Below are positions 35,728 to 50,178 of a stretch of 64,000 bases of DNA, one piece after another. The translations under genes were made by a program, and so were the position numbers. Positions within the stretch are counted from its first letter, which is position 1, and each line of letters starts with the position of its first letter. The notes beneath the pieces were generated by a model. The model worked only from the letters and a program-made list of their open reading frames with translations, made no database searches and was not told the origin of the DNA. The stretch is from Eukaryota sp. TZLM1-RC (taxonomy: Eukaryota; Metamonada: BaSk clade), in assembly GCA_040285825.1 (NCBI GenBank), contig JAUPSS010000012.1, forward strand, positions 600,144 through 664,143, given 5' to 3'.

Positions 35728-37349
35728 TTTTTTTGTTTAATTGATCACAACGTTTGTTCAAAGTAGAAATAAAATTGTCTCTATAAAGATTCATTTCATA
35801 CGTGTATTTTTTTGTATCGAAACATCCTTTCTTTCAAGGCCGGTAACTTGTTTCCAATGTACACCAAATGAAAAAAACTGAAAGTGTCTCTGGCTAAGTG
35901 TATTCATGAGTTTGTGTACATTGTTCAACGGCAAATCCTTACAAAATAAAACTACACTGTTAATATAGATAAGACTTTCATATACTTTGTCCGGGGTATC
36001 AGACACAAATTTCTCCAATTGATAACAAACCACATTGTTTAATTTCGATAATGCAAAATAAATAGCAGTTGTTAGTCCAATACACGGTGATTTCCGTTGG
36101 ACGCAAGTAACATATTTTCCTTTTGGTGATAAGTCGCTAAATTCTTGGCAAATGTCTTTCATTCCAGAATGTACTGGAACTGAATGATCACATTCATAAG
36201 AAAAAAAGGCTTGGATGTACCCTACCTCCTTGAAAAAAATTTTTCTAGAGCTTGAAGTGCATCTTCGTCGCTGGCGAAAGGTTGAAAATTAATGACGGAG
36301 AGATGTTGATTAGGCCCATTGAGAGCCGCATGTTTAAAAAGGGAAGCGGTAATCGACAATGGGATCGTAAGTATTTAACAAATTGAAAATTAGGTTTGAT
36401 AATTGACAAAATGAAATTTTTGATTAAATTACGCATATTAAAGTTTGGATCCATCTTATAAACATAACAAGGTTTACCATTAATAGGAGAAACTTGACTA
36501 GGAGCACAATTGATATCTTCCCTGGCTGAAACATGTAGTGCAGCTTTAATATTTGATAACTCAACAAGTTGTGCTTCATAAGTACTAAATAACGACTCAG
36601 ATGCCGTATCAAAATACGTTACAAATGGATATGCAAACAAATTGTAAACAAAATGAGAATATTGTTGCAATATTGATGTGAATTCCTCCGAATTGAACAA
36701 AACAGCACACCCACGGGTCTCCGAAACTGATTTGGGCAAAACTGAAGGAAAATTTGTCAGAAACTGGGCTTTTTGACTTTCATCAAGGTCTCGAAAAAGA
36801 ACAGACCTATTTTCAATGCGACTGAAGTAAGTTTGTATAAGGTTTTTTTGTAGAGCATAGGAATTGTATTCTTGATCATTAAGCACTTGTCACTAACGAA
36901 GAACTCTATCATCCAAATAGATCTTTTTCGAGGCTATATCAAAGAGATAATGAACACGAAAATCTGGTACGAAATTCAAATAGTAGGACATGGCACTAAT
37001 GAGATTAATTTTTATAAGGGTAAGGCTTCATATCAGGGAGACTAGGGAGGTCAGCTAACTTGGTTTTGAAAGGCTCTATCTCAACAGATTCTTCACTGAG
37101 CAAGATAATGTAAACAGCTTTCATGTTGTTCTCTGTGACAAAAGGATTCAAAGTATTATGAAGACCACAGATTGTGTGAAGGAAAGACTTGTGGGTAGAT
37201 TCAAATGTAGTGCTTGGATACGATTGAAAGGGGTTGGATCTTTTGAGATCTAGGTGGTCTTGCTCCACAGGTACTGAAGAAAACCACGAGCGCAGGGTGT
37301 GAAGTATATTTGATCGATGCATCTCAGAAGTAAGTACAAAAAGCTGCAT
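35711..37349 (-). CDS. ORF-N, copy 5 (type B) with the clearest N-terminus
   Basis: The N-terminal part is open as one frame from 37355 to 37005; the first ATG is at 37349 (MQLFVLTSEMHRSN) and a TGA lies two codons before the upstream TTG. It reads through HTICGLHNTLNPFVTENNMK into KAVYIILLSEES, showing that type B has about 75 more N-terminal residues than the start visible in type A. Further open pieces: 36245-36886 and 35791-36162. This implies a full length near 545 residues. Confidence 0.55.
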
Positions 37350-38542
37350 TTCCAAGCATCATCATCTCATCACACAACTCCATGTCCTTTGTTATACGTA
37401 TTCATTCTTCTTTCTTTACGTTAGACACTGAATTCCGGAAAAAGTCTCAAACATGAGCTCCTTTTTGATATCATACGAGCAACAATTCTGAAATCATTGC
37501 ACTTTCTAGAGTCTTTTACCTTGGTGAATTCCACACAAAAGTTTCTCAACAGTTGAGAAGTTAATTCATCCGAAGCTTATTTTACTTGGTGGCTGCAAAG
37601 GTTCTACTCTTAATGTACAAACCCAAACTGTGAATAATTCTTAGGATCACGAACAGCATTATGAAGAACTGGCCGATATTGAAGAAATTTCTTACAACTC
37701 ACAATACGACGGAAATTGACAGACGGTTTTTTGTTACAAATACAAGCAAATTATTCAAAAGTCCACTTGGATACAGCCCTAATCTCAAACGCATGTTTTT
37801 GTTTTCAAGATTCATTTGTTAGGTGAAGACCGAATAGCCTTGGTTGCTGAGAAATTAAACCAGTGCAATTTTGAATGACTTTCAAAAAAAGCGACAAAAA
37901 AAGGAAAAAAAAGGGACAGAAACATAAAATTTGTTCCAATTGCATTTTCAATTTTGGTACCCTTGGAACTGAAGATCTCAATTGATTAGATGATTTAGGA
38001 AATCTTCTCACAGAAAGTGGTCGTACATTCAGTTTTATACTGTTTTCGAGGTTAGATTCTGTGCCCAGAATTGTAGCAATGTGGTTGTTGCGGTTGGAGC
38101 TCAGAATACGTTCCAGTTACTGTTATTTAACGTAACGTAACAGTTACGGATACGCATCGTCCAACCCTACATCAAATACAAATCCCTTGCATCATCATCT
38201 CATCTCAGCTTATTATTTCCGCAAAAGAGTTTCCCAACAATTATATGTAGCAATAAGAAAAAAATTGTTTCAACCTCCAGACATAATTGAATTACATTAT
38301 TAAACTACAACACTTAAATTTAAACTTAAGTTTAAATTGACAAAAAACTAATTCTATTTAATACCTGAATGGAAGTTGATAAATTAACCATTTGCAAAAA
38401 CAATTTTGAAAACACTGCAGTAACATGAACAGATTGAAATACCTTATGATTTTTGTAAAATAGCACAAAGGAATATCAACATTTGGACTACAAATTTGCT
38501 TCAAAATCATGATGTTGTTCAAACTGTATTATAATTATACCT
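37350..38542. repeat. Spacer S2, copy 3
   Basis: As 7526-8723, with a six-T run that breaks the MRLRLGLYPS frame. The foldback lies at about 38092-38166. Confidence 0.5.
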
Positions 38543-39884
38543 CAAGCCGAATTATATTCAATTGATGCTATTCGTCATTTGGGTTCGTTTTTTTAGGAAA
38601 TAATGATGACATTACCAAAAAAAATGTTTAAAAAGTTGAACTCAATTTCCGATACAATTGACCGAATGATGACTATAGATGTACAGAGACATATCAAATT
38701 TACCATTATAAGACTGTGTTTTTAATTCCAACTTCAATCATATATTTCGATCTAAAAATCCTCTTTCCACTAGGCCTTTGGCTCAGAAGTTTGATGAGTT
38801 AGGTGCAAATGTTTTGTCACAATTTTTGGGATGTAAAATGTTCTAAATTCCAGACCATGCTTACCTTAGTCCACATTATGGCGGTTTAAGTTGGATGAGG
38901 GCTTCTATTCTGACTTCGTGTGTTTTTATTGGGGGATGCAAAAAAACGCAATCTTTGAGTTTTTCCGAAATATATGCAGATCGGGAAAATTTTTTATAAC
39001 GCAAAAGTTCTACTGTTTTCGTATTGAATAAAGAAATTTCAAAAAAATTGATGTAGAAAAAAATGGAGTCGATGCTTTCCATCATTGTATTGCAATATTC
39101 CAGAAAAGAATCTATTAAATTTAAAATACACTCTTCGAACATTTTAGAAACGATTGACTGGAATGTATGAAACTGATCTTTATAATATATATATGCAGCT
39201 CGGCTGTTTTAAATCAAAAATCGTCACTCATTGTTATTGGAAAAGGGTGTTTGTGAATGCCAGTCATCAGATTCTTCACTTTTTTTGTAAAAAAATTGTA
39301 CCACGAAGATTTGGACTGTGTGTTACTAATGATGCATTTGTAATAAAAAAATGAGATTATATTTGAATATCCCCATTAATCAACTATTATCAAAAGAAAA
39401 AAATGTATTTGTTCGAATTCACCTCAACTCACTTTGCGCCATGCTCTGAATTGTTCTAAATTGATAACTTATCGTTCTTCATTACATGATCCTGCTAGAG
39501 ACACTCTTTTCAATATAGCACAAACTGTAAGCATATCGTGTAACAAAGAGCCTCTGCTAAAAGCAAACACGTTCTCAGAATTATTTTTGGTTGTGGTGAT
39601 AAAGTTGCTGTATACTGTGATTGGATTGATAATTCTGAAACTACTTTTTGACTTTGTCTCATGTAATGATGCAAATGATACTGTTGTTCACAGAGGAAAA
39701 CTTGGTCCTGTAAGTGTTCTTGATTTTAAAGCAAAGAAAGACATAGAAAAATATGATACAGATACTGAGGAGGCTAATGTTGATAGAAATACACAGCTGG
39801 TTTTTATTGCTTTCCTATTTTTCGATAAATGGAAGATTATCAGATGAAGCAGAAACTTTTTTTGAATGATTTCCAAAAAAATGG
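38543..39884 (+). pseudogene. RT-B, plus copy 3
   Basis: Shares the TAA after KMF (about 38844). Many A/T runs are longer than in copy 2, so the zinc finger is out of frame with the RD box; 39434-39847 is the longest open piece. Confidence 0.65.
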
Positions 39885-40070
39885 TCAAAGAGATAACAGT
39901 ACTCAATGAAATTCGATTCATCTGCTTCAGAATGATGTGACCATTGAAAAAGGAAACGAAAGACCGAAAATAGTGCAGTTAAAAACCTTACAGGAGGAAG
40001 AATAAGCAGTTGAAGAACTGAACAAGATTTTTTTGCTTCTTGGGCATCAGGAAGAACACGGCCATTTTTT
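39885..40070 (-). pseudogene. X' fragment 3
   Basis: Same endpoints as the other X' pieces; an extra A near 39983 breaks the frame. Confidence 0.6.
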
Positions 40071-40716
40071 TAGATCTCAATTTTTTTCAAATGATTTAGG
40101 AAATCTTCTCAAAGAAAGTGGTCGTACATTCGATTTTTTCTGATCAGTCGTTTTTGTATTGAGCATTCAAAACCATATATTTCCCATACTAGACGACACA
40201 GGTTGATTGATTGAGTTCAATAAATAAGCTTAAAAACAAATGATCCAAGACTTTATATTAAAGACATTTGGATTGGCAAGGTTGCACAATATAATTATTA
40301 TATATAGTATATTATATTCATATTTATTACAGTATTTGCACAGTACTTATTGAACAAAAATATCTCATTTGAGGAAATACTGGAAGAATTTTTTTCATCA
40401 ACCCATATACATAATTCTGTTTCTCAATTAATAAAAAAATTTACACAATTTCCTTTGAGGTTAAGCCGTCTTTTTTTAATAAGCAAAAATTTATGCTGGC
40501 AACAGCACAAAAAAACCATAACAAAAATTGTATCACCAACTGATCACTGTTTGGATGGACCCAGTTCAAAAAAACAAAACTTTCAGTATCGTGGTAGAGG
40601 GAATGTATTGATATCAATTTGTGATTAATTATTGTAAATAGTTCTATAAACAACATTTTATAATACTTTAATTTATTTTTTTAAAACTGGAATAATTATT
40701 GAGATAAAAAAACCAT
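40071..40716. repeat. Spacer S4, copy 3, with a 92-codon plus frame
   Basis: A plus frame at 40350-40628 (MNKNISFEEILEEFFSS...GRGNVLISICD) is open only in this copy; in the others it breaks at A/T runs. The peptide has a plausible coding look (SRLFLISKNLCWQQHK) but no match I recognise. It could be the last exon of an unseen gene or chance. Confidence 0.35.
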
Positions 40717-41365
40717 CTAGAATTCAATATCCTCCAAACAAGCGTCACTATTACTGAACCTACTCACAGCATTACGTTCATATTCTACACCAATAGCTAA
40801 AAAGCGCCTTTGAAATCAATGTTGGAATAGACTTGAAAATGCAGAAAACAATTCTATTTATCCAGAAAGTGGAGTTTATTGTTTTACCAGACCTATTCAG
40901 TAACACTTTTTTTGAAATTTTTCAAAAAAAGTGCAACCCTGAAGGTCCAATATTGCCACAAAAGAGAAATTGCAAACGGCACAAACTGATATTTCACATG
41001 TTCCACTCTACCTAACTGAGCCAAAGGTTCTTCATATTTTTTTATCTTCTTTTTCGGCGTTAAAAATTACAGAAATGTCATCCATATATGCTACAATATC
41101 TATTTCTGGGAATTTTTTTCTTTCAATTCGCACATTAATGGATGAATTGCCAGACAAAAGAAAAAAAGGACCAAGTGGATCACCTTGTTTAACACCTGAA
41201 GACGAAAAACAGGTCAAAGTTTTTCATAGACCAATGTGGATGATTTTCCATAAAATGAATAGAAAAAAAGGCTCAACTTCAGGAAAATGCTTTTTGCAGC
41301 AAAGGTAAAATGGAAGAACGAGATACAGAATTGAAAGCATTCTTAAAATCTAAATTGAAGATGTT
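40717..41365 (-). pseudogene. RT-A, copy 4
   Basis: QGDPLGP and AYMDD are readable in 41032-41217; poly-A/T expansions (41116, 41160, 41206) scatter the rest over three frames. Confidence 0.65.
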
Positions 41366-42480
41366 CTATAAAGTTAACCGTAATCTTTAAAACGTTAATT
41401 CATTTAAAATAATTATTTAGAAAGCAACATTACCCGTAATTACACATATACGATTTACTCATTCAAGTGCTGATGCTCTATCAAAATGGCTCATAATTTG
41501 AAATTTGTGTTTCATTCTCTCCTCAGTTCATTTCAAAAAAACACAGGGAATGTTGGTTCAATAAATTGAGTGCTATTAAGTCTGGGTACTGAAATACAAG
41601 AAATATTTTTGATTTTGACTCAAAAATGAATTATGTTTTTATAACTACAGAAAAACCCAACTGAGCAAACTCCAGTCAATCTTTATAATCCTGTAAAATG
41701 GAAACTACAAAAAAATATTACTTAGTATTAATTAATAAGAAGTATTCCACTAAACATTCATTAAGATGAATGCCAACTCAACAAATCCAATTTATTCCTT
41801 GGATTGTGATCTCGTGTTTTATAACCATGTGTCAATTGCTGAATTTCCTCAAAAGAGTTTCGCAACAAATATTTGTAACAATAAGAAGAAAAAAATTGTT
41901 TCAACCTCCTTACATAATTGAATTGTTTTTATTGAACTACAACACTTAATAAAATTCAAATTGACAAAAAAACTAATTCTCATTTGGCACATTACAGAAG
42001 ACAACGTCAACAGCAGCTTTAGAGTCCGCAACCCTATCGCATTATATATCACCCCTGTCATCAACTAAAAAAATATTCAATGACAGTTCATCTTTCACCA
42101 GAGGCTCTTTAATACACCAGATTCAGGCAGTTCATGCCATATTGAACACAGTGCCTCTAACAGCATCATGTTATGAAGAACAATCAGTTATCAATTCCGA
42201 ACAATTCAGAGCATGATGCAAAGTGAGCTGTGGTGAATTTGAATACACTTTTTAGTGATAATTGATCAATAGGAATGTTCAAAACATATTTATGCAAAAA
42301 AATAAAATAGTCTATAACATATAACAACAAATATAAGATAAGGTAACCGATGAAAACTCATTCGCAATGGTTCATGCATATGTTCTGAAACATTGTGGAA
42401 GTTGTGAAACAGCAGGGTTTTTTTCAAATATAAACAAAAACTAAGCTTTTTTAAATAGACTCATATACCTTAATAAACAA
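41366..42480. repeat. Spacer S1, copy 4 (with RT relic)
   Basis: S1 form of the zinc-finger relic at about 41970-42260; nothing else. Confidence 0.55.
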
Positions 42481-44209
42481 TCACAGGGTTTTTGGTGAAA
42501 TTTTAAGGTAGGGTTTATTTTTGGAGAAAATAATAATAGCATTTGAATCACAAAAATACTGTGACGGGCAATTGGTCATTTGATAGAGTTCTCACATTCA
42601 TGCTGCCTACACTGTCTTTGGTCAACGCAGCTGGCATGAACATGTAAGAATCCTGCTGTGCCTTACACAGCCTATATTTGGAATCTCTTAGTTCAAGATA
42701 ACAGGATTGTTGATTTATAAATTGGTCATCAATAAGAACAATGTTGAAATTCTTGGATCGGAATAAATCAGGCTTAAAAATATAATTGGAGCATTGTAGT
42801 TAGTGTACAGTTTTTTTACTACTACTACTAGTGAAAACATCTTCCAAATTATTAAATACAGATTCACAATCAGTTTCACCGTAAAAGAAACAGAGTAGCT
42901 GCCTCTAAAGATAGATTTCGGTGGTCTTTCTCCACAACAGTTGCCAATGTAAAACAATCTGAATTATCATCATCTTCATCATGTTGCAACAATAGTCGCG
43001 ATTGAGGAATTTTTGATATACTCAGCAACAGTATCATTATCCCAAACCAAATTTCGATCGTCAAAAGATAACATCTTACTTATGAAGAAAAAAAGACCAT
43101 ATTCTACCAACTGCTAGTTGCTCATCATCAGACAATGCTTCAAAAACTGTGAGACAGCAAAAAAATTCTCCCATACTCGTAAAACCATGAATCAAATTGA
43201 AGGACGGAATCTGGGGATTTTTTTCAACTAAAGAAATAAATAACTCATGTGTGAGATACTCGCTGGTGGAAAAAAACGGTTAGCCAAATCATTTCTACCC
43301 GAAAAATAACAACAACAATATGTCAATAAAAAAATCCATGCGCTGCAAAAAGTAGACCCGGAATCCTCAGCCAATGCCTGTTGATAGGAAATCAACGAGA
43401 GATCCAAACAGTGTGCTCTCCTGGAATGCAAATTTTTGAGCAAAAATAACGGAATGTATCCCCTAGAATAGTGAAGAACTGAGAAATTTGACGTTCTTTT
43501 AACAAAAACCTTCAGGCACATCGTAATCTCCAAATTTTTTTCAACAATTTTGCCACTGTTGTTAAAAAAATACAAATGGCTTCATCTATAAGTTTTTTTC
43601 AACTTCGAATCCCTCTTTTGCACAAATTTTTCAAAAACGAACATTAAAGCTGACTATATAATAATTCTGAAGGAAGATTTTTCGCTAGTACATCGGATTA
43701 AAAAAATAGAGATCAAAAAGCATCTTTTGGTTGAATTTTTAATTTTACCTCTTCGATTAAGAAATAACTTTCGAATAACCTTTATAAAAAAACAGAATGA
43801 AACCATGCTTCGCTTCCAGAATCCCAAAGAAGACGAAAAGCATTCATAATAGTTGATTCGCCAGAGTTGGTTGAAGAAGAACAAATTATTTCAGCAACAG
43901 TTCTATTTATACAAAATAGACCTGTACCAGCTCCAACAGCAGGGAGAATAATTCTGTTAAAAACAAGGCAACTTTTCAAAAATTAGAATGAAATCTTTCA
44001 GAAGTGAATAAATCAAGGGGAAATTGTTCTGATTTCCCAGTCACCGAAAACAAGACAATAAAATAGAAATAGTCCTTTATCTCGATCGTTCAGTTTCTTC
44101 CACATTGAATCGAGCAAACTCTTAACTGTAGTCTCAGCTAAGGAAAAAAATTCTTCTTAAATAATGCAATTCCTATATATAAGAAATCTTTTTCAACATG
44201 TCGTCCTAG
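42481..44209 (-). CDS. ORF-C, copy 6
   Basis: KPDLF form. Heavily broken by lengthened A/T runs (for example 43163, 43222, 43271, 43329, 43789). The amino-acid landmarks all remain in order when frames are followed piecewise. Confidence 0.45.
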
Positions 44210-45612
44210 TTTTTTTGTTTAATTGATCACAACGTTTGTTCAAAGTAGAAATAAAATTGTCTCTATAAAGATTCATTTTCATACGTGTATTTTTTTGTAT
44301 CGAAACATCCTTTCTTTCAAGGCCGGTAACTTGTTTCCAATGTACACCAAATGAAAAAAACTCAAAGTGTCTCTGGCTAAGTGTATTCATGAGTTTGTGT
44401 ACATTGTTCAACGGCAAATCCTTACAAAATAGAAACTACACTGTTAATATAGATAAGACTTTCATATACTTTGTCCAGGGGTATCAGACACAAATTTCTC
44501 CAATTGATAACAAAACCACATTGTTTAATTTCGATAATGCAAAATAAATAGCAGTTGTTAGTCCAATACACGGTGATTTCCGTTGGACGCAAGTAACATA
44601 TTTTCCTTTTGGTGATAAGTCGCTAAATTCTTGGCAAATGTCTTTCATTCCAGAATGTACTGGAACTGAATGATCACATTCATAAGAAAAAAAGGCTTGG
44701 ATGTACCCTACCTCCTTGAAAAAAATTTTCTAGAGCTTGAAGTGCATCTTCGTCGCTGACGAAAAGGTTGAAAAATTAATGACAGAGAGATGTTGATTAG
44801 GCCCATTGAGAGCCGCATGTTTAAAAGGGAAGCGGTAATCGACAATGGGATCGTAAGTATTTAACAAATTGAAAATTAGGTTTGATAATTGACAAAATGA
44901 AATTTTTGATTAAATTACGCATATTAAAGTTTGCATCCATCTTATAAACATAACAAGGTTTACCATTAATAGGAGAAACTTGACTAGGAGCACAATTGAT
45001 ATCTTCCCTGGCTGAAACATGTAGTGCAGCTTTAATATTTGATAACTGAACAAGTTGTGCTTCATAAGTACTAAATAACGACTCAGATGCCGTATCAAAA
45101 TACGTTACAAAACGGATATGCAAACAAATTGTAAAACAAAATGAGAATACTGTTGCAATATTGATGTGAATTCCTCCGAATTGAACAAAACAGCACACCC
45201 ACGGGTCTCCGAAACTGATTTGGGCAAAACTGAAGGAAAAATTTTTCAGAAAACTGGGCTTTTTGACTTTTCATCAAGGTCTCGAAAATGAACGGGCCTA
45301 TTTTCAATGCGACTGAAGTAAGTTTGTATAAGGTTTTTTGTAGAGCATAGGAATTGTATTCTTGATCATTAAGCGCTTGTCACTAACGAAGAACTCTATC
45401 ATCCAAATAGATCTTTTCGAGGCTATATCAAAGAGATAATGAACACGAAAAATCTGGTACGAAATTCAAATGGTAGGACATGGCACTAATGAGATTAATT
45501 TTATAAGGGTAAGGCTTCACATCAAGGAGACTAGGAGGTCAGCTAACTTGGTTTTCAAAGGCTCTATCTCAACAGTTTCTTCACTGTGCAAGATAATGTA
45601 AACAGCCTTCAC
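44193..45612 (-). CDS. ORF-N, copy 6 (type A)
   Basis: Pure type A. Open at 44193-44417 and 44821-45198. One non-homopolymer difference (loss of one G in the GGGAGG at 45535) is unique to this copy. Confidence 0.45.
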
Positions 45613-46249
45613 AATCGGAAAATAATTCTTTCTCAGTCCATTGACCCTTTGTAACAAATTGTCAGTACTGAAGTATTAGGTATGTTAATCATAAAACTAA
45701 TCATAGAATTGATAAAACTCAAATATTCACTCAGACGTTTTTCTCACAAAAATCTTCTAATAATTGTGAAGTTGCTGTATTCACATGGTAGTTGTCCTTA
45801 ACACAATGTTTGGAAACAAAAACCAGACTTGTCTTGCACCATAATAACAGTGCTTCACATTTTTCATTTCGAAAAAGTAATTATTTAAATGATTAGTTAT
45901 AAAAATCATATATAAATATATTAATAAGACTATATTAAGACTAGTTAAATCACATAAAAGGTTGTTGTCAACAAACATCCAAAAAAATCCAAAAACATGT
46001 AGACTATACAGAAACACGTAATCAGGTCTTTTTCTTGACCATAATCATCTTACAACAGTTAAAAACAGAATGATTGATGATTAATTAGTCGTTTATGTGT
46101 TTATCAATAGAAACTCAAAATAAAAGAGAATTACTCTCAATATTTGGTGGAGACTCTCAAATTGAAAATAATAATAATGATGAATGGAACCCTACAATAG
46201 CATTTGAATAACAAACAACAACTACATCATCAAAGCCAACATTAGTTGT
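45613..46249. repeat. Spacer S2', copy 3
   Basis: As 16949-17579; no gene seen. Confidence 0.5.
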
Positions 46250-47174
46250 AACAAGAGGGTCTTAATGTTTCATCACTAACTTCATCATCTAGATCATCTG
46301 AACCTTAAGTTTTGGCATTGGTAAATTTCAAGTTTTAAATTGTGTTCAATCAACCAACTTAAGGTTAATGGTAAATATATCATTTACATGTAAAAACATG
46401 ATAATTAACTAAAACCCAAAACCAGCGAAAATCATCCTTCATGAGAAATTTTAGTTAGTTTAATAATAAATAAATAATAAATAAGAATAAAGATTTCCAC
46501 TCAAAACCATGTTCTAGGTTCAAATACCACCACCTCCAACAAATTAACAGTAGAAATCCCAATGTTTGTGGGTTCAACTCCCAGTTGTCGGAAATCATAT
46601 GGGGTAATCATAAGGGAATAGAGGGTGCAAATGTGATGAAAATCAGCAAGCTAAGGTCAATGCAAATGTATAATGAAGTTTGCTGGACAATACAGGTGTG
46701 GAATGGAAACCGAATGTCCCAGGTATGAATTTGAAGCAAAGTAGAATACAGTGTGGAGAACGATGGTGGTGAATATCAAGTATCTTTCTTGTTGAAATAA
46801 GCACGAGCACATCAAGAGAATGATCAGAAAAAGAGTGATTATACCAGAGACACATTATATGGATGATACGAAAGTAGAGGGAATGAACTGAAAGAACTAC
46901 ACCAAGAATGAAGTGAGTTGGGTTTCAAAGAATATCTTGAAAGGATATCTGTAATGTTTACAGTTTCTGAAGGGTGTAAAAATATCCGATCGATCGGCTT
47001 GGACAGAAGATTCAAAACCCAATATCCGAGGGTCGTCTAGGGTTATTTAGATTGTGCTACGTCAATAACAGGATTCTTGAACTTTATAGACAGAATAATC
47101 AAGGCTGACTATGTAAGTCTAAAAATAATATGAAGTTATTGCTTCTTTGTTATTTAATATTTTATTGAATTTTT
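46250..47174. repeat. Spacer S3, copy 4
   Basis: As the other S3 copies, with several private substitutions (for example ACCGAATG near 46710, GAAGCAAAG near 46733). No gene seen. Confidence 0.55.
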
Positions 47175-47362
47175 CACACTTAATTAAATTAACTCATAAC
47201 TAATGGGACGACTATCATTGAACCAAGATTTCCCTACAAAATCTTGATCTGCTTTGCTGTCTAGCTAAAAGCTTCTCTTATTCGATTGAAAAACCGAGGT
47301 AATCTATTAATAATGGCAAATTGAATCCGTGAACGCCATAAGACAATATCAAAAACTTTTCA
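47175..47362 (-). pseudogene. RT-B RLE end, minus copy 4, truncated
   Basis: Only the WRSRIQFAIINRLPRF end remains. At 47362/47363 it is joined to the N-terminal part of ORF-N/S2, deleting the zinc finger, S1 tail, a complete ORF-C and most of ORF-N relative to the 17-24 kb unit. Confidence 0.6.
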
Positions 47363-47450
47363 TATTCACAGGTACTGAAGAAAACCACGAGCGCAGGGTG
47401 TGAAGTATATTTGATCGATGCATCTCAGAAGTAAGTACAAAAAGCTGCAT
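47363..47450 (-). CDS. ORF-N N-terminal remnant (type B)
   Basis: About 29 codons (MQLFVLTSEMHRSNILHTLR and on to SSVPV) left of an otherwise deleted ORF-N, attached to S2. Confidence 0.5.
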
Positions 47451-48653
47451 TTCCAAGCATCATCATCTCATCACACAACTCCATATCCTTTGTTATACGT
47501 ATTCATTCTTCTTTCTTTACGTTAGACACTGAATTCCGGAAAAGTCTCAAACATGAGCTCCTTTTTGATATCATACGAGCAACAATTCTGAAATCATTGC
47601 ACTTTCTAGAGTCTTTTACCTTGGTGAATTCCACACAAAAGTTTCTCAACAGTTGAGAAGTTAATTCATCCGAAGCTTATTTTTACTTGGTGGCTGCAAA
47701 GGTTCTACTCTTAATGTACAAAACCCAAACTGTGAATAATTCTTAGGATCACGAACAGCATTATGAAGAACTGGCCGATATTGAAGAAATTTCTTACAAC
47801 TCACAATACGACGGAAATTGACAGACGGTTTTTTTGTTACAAATACAAGCAAATTATTCAAAAGTCCACTTGGATACAGCCCTAATCTCAAACGCATGTT
47901 TTGTTTTTCAAGATTCATTTGTTAGGTGAAGACCGAATAGCCTTTGGTTGCTGAGAAATTAAACCAGTGCAATTTTTGAATGACTTTCAAAAAAGCGACA
48001 AAAAAAGGAAAAAAGGGACAGAAACATAAAATTTGTTCCAATTGCATTTTCAATTTTTGGTACCCTTGGAACTGAAGATCTCAATTGATTAGATGATTTA
48101 GGAAATCTTCTCACAGAAAGTGGTCGTACATTCAGTTTTTATACTGTTTTTCGAGGTTAGATTCTGTGCCCAGAATTGTAGCAATGTGGTTGTTGCGGTT
48201 GGAGCTCAGAATACGTTCCAGTTACTGTTATTTAACGTAACGTAACAGTTACGGATACGCATCGTCCAACCCTACATCAAATACAAATCCCTTGCATCAT
48301 CATCTCATCTCAGCTTATTATTTCCGCAAAAGAGTTTCCCAACAATTATATGTAGCAATAAGAAAAATTGTTTCAACCTCCAGACATAATTGAATTACAT
48401 TATTAAACTACAACACTTAAATTTAAACTTAAGTTTTAAATTGACAAAAAAACTAATTCTATTTAATACCTGAATGGAAGTTGATAAAATTAACCATTTG
48501 CAAAAACAATTTTGAAAAACACTGCAGTAACATGAACAGATTGAAATACCTTATGATTTTTTTGTAAAAATAGCACAAAGGAATATCAACATTTGGACTA
48601 CAAATTTGCTTCAAAAATCATGATGTTGTTCAAACTGTATTATAATTATACCT
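47451..48653. repeat. Spacer S2, copy 4
   Basis: As 7526-8723. The MRLRLGLYPS minus frame is longest here (47661-47918, 85 codons including MNLEKQN). Confidence 0.5.
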
Positions 48654-49988
48654 CAAGCCGAATTATATTCAATTGATGCTATTCGTCATTTGGGTTCGTT
48701 TTTAGGAAATAATGATGACATTACCAAAAACAATGTTTAAAAAGTTGAACTCAATTTCCGATACAATTGACCGAATGATGACCATAGATGTACAGAGACA
48801 TATCAAATTTACCATTAGAAGACTGTGTTTTAATTCCAACTTCAATCATATATTTCGATCTAAAAATCCTCTTTCCACTAGGGCCTTTGGCTCAGAAGTT
48901 TGATGAGTTAGGTGCAAATGTTTTGTCACAATTTCTGGGATGTAAAATGTTCTAAATTCCAGACCATGCTTACCTTTAGTCCACATTATGGCGGTTTTAA
49001 GTTGGATGAGGGCTTCTATTCTGACTTCGTGTGTTTTTATTGGGGATGCAAAAACGCAATCTTTGAGTTTTTCCGAAATATTTGCAGATCGGGAAAAATT
49101 TTTTTATAACGCAAAGTTCTACTGTTTTTCGTATTAAATAAAGAAATTTCAAAAATTGATGTAGAAAAAAATGGAGTCGATGCTTTCCATCATTGTATTG
49201 CAATATTCCAGAAAAGAATCTATTAAATTTAAAATACACTCTTCGAACATTTTAGAAACGATTGACTGGAATGTATGAAACTGATCTTTATAATATATAT
49301 ATGCAGCTCGGCTGTTTTAAATCAAAATCTTCACTCATTGTTATTGGAAAAAGGGTGTTTGTGAATGCCAGTCATCAGATTCTTCACTTTTTGTAAAAAA
49401 ATTGTACCACGAAGATTTGGACTGTGTGTTACTAATGATGCATTTGTAATAAAAATGAGATTATATTTGAATATCCCCATTAATCAACTATTATCAAAAG
49501 AAAAAAATGTATTTGTTCGAATTCACCTCAACTCACTTTTGCGCCATGCTCTGAATTGTTCTAAATTGATAACTTATCGTTCTTCATTACATGATCCTGC
49601 TAGAGACACTCTTTTTCAATATAGCACAAACTGTAAGCATATCGTGTAACAAAGAACCTCTGCTAAAAGCAAACACGTTCTCAGAATTATTTTTGGTTGT
49701 GGTGATAAAGTTGCTGTATACTGTGATTGGATTGATAATTCTGAAGCTACTTTTTGACTTTGTCTCATGTAATGATGCAAATGATACTGTTGTTCACAGA
49801 GGAAAACTTGGTCCTGTAAGTGTTCTTGATTTTAAAGCAAAAGAAAGACATAGAAAATATGATACAGATACTGAGGAGGCTAATGTTGATAGAAATACAC
49901 AGCTGGTTTTTATTGCTTTCCTATTTTTCGATAAATGGAAGATTATCAGATGAAGCAGAAACTTTTTTGAATGATTTCCAAAAAAATG
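48654..49988 (+). pseudogene. RT-B, plus copy 4
   Basis: Thumb, GGLG-like block, zinc finger and RLE in scattered frames; shared TAA after KMF (about 48953). One thumb substitution (FTIRRLCF) is private to this copy. Confidence 0.65.
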
Positions 49989-50178
49989 GTCAAAGAGATA
50001 ACAGTACTCAATGAAATTCGATTCATCTGCTTCAGAATGATGTGACCATTGAAAAAAAGGAAACGAAAGACCGAAAATAGTGCAGTTAAAAACCTTACAG
50101 GAGGAAGAATAAGCAGTTGAAGAACTGAACAAGATTTTTTTGCTTCTTGGGCATCAGGAAGAACACGGCCATTTTTTT
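49989..50178 (-). pseudogene. X' fragment 4
   Basis: Same piece of X as above, frame-broken by A runs near 50053 and 50088. Confidence 0.6.
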
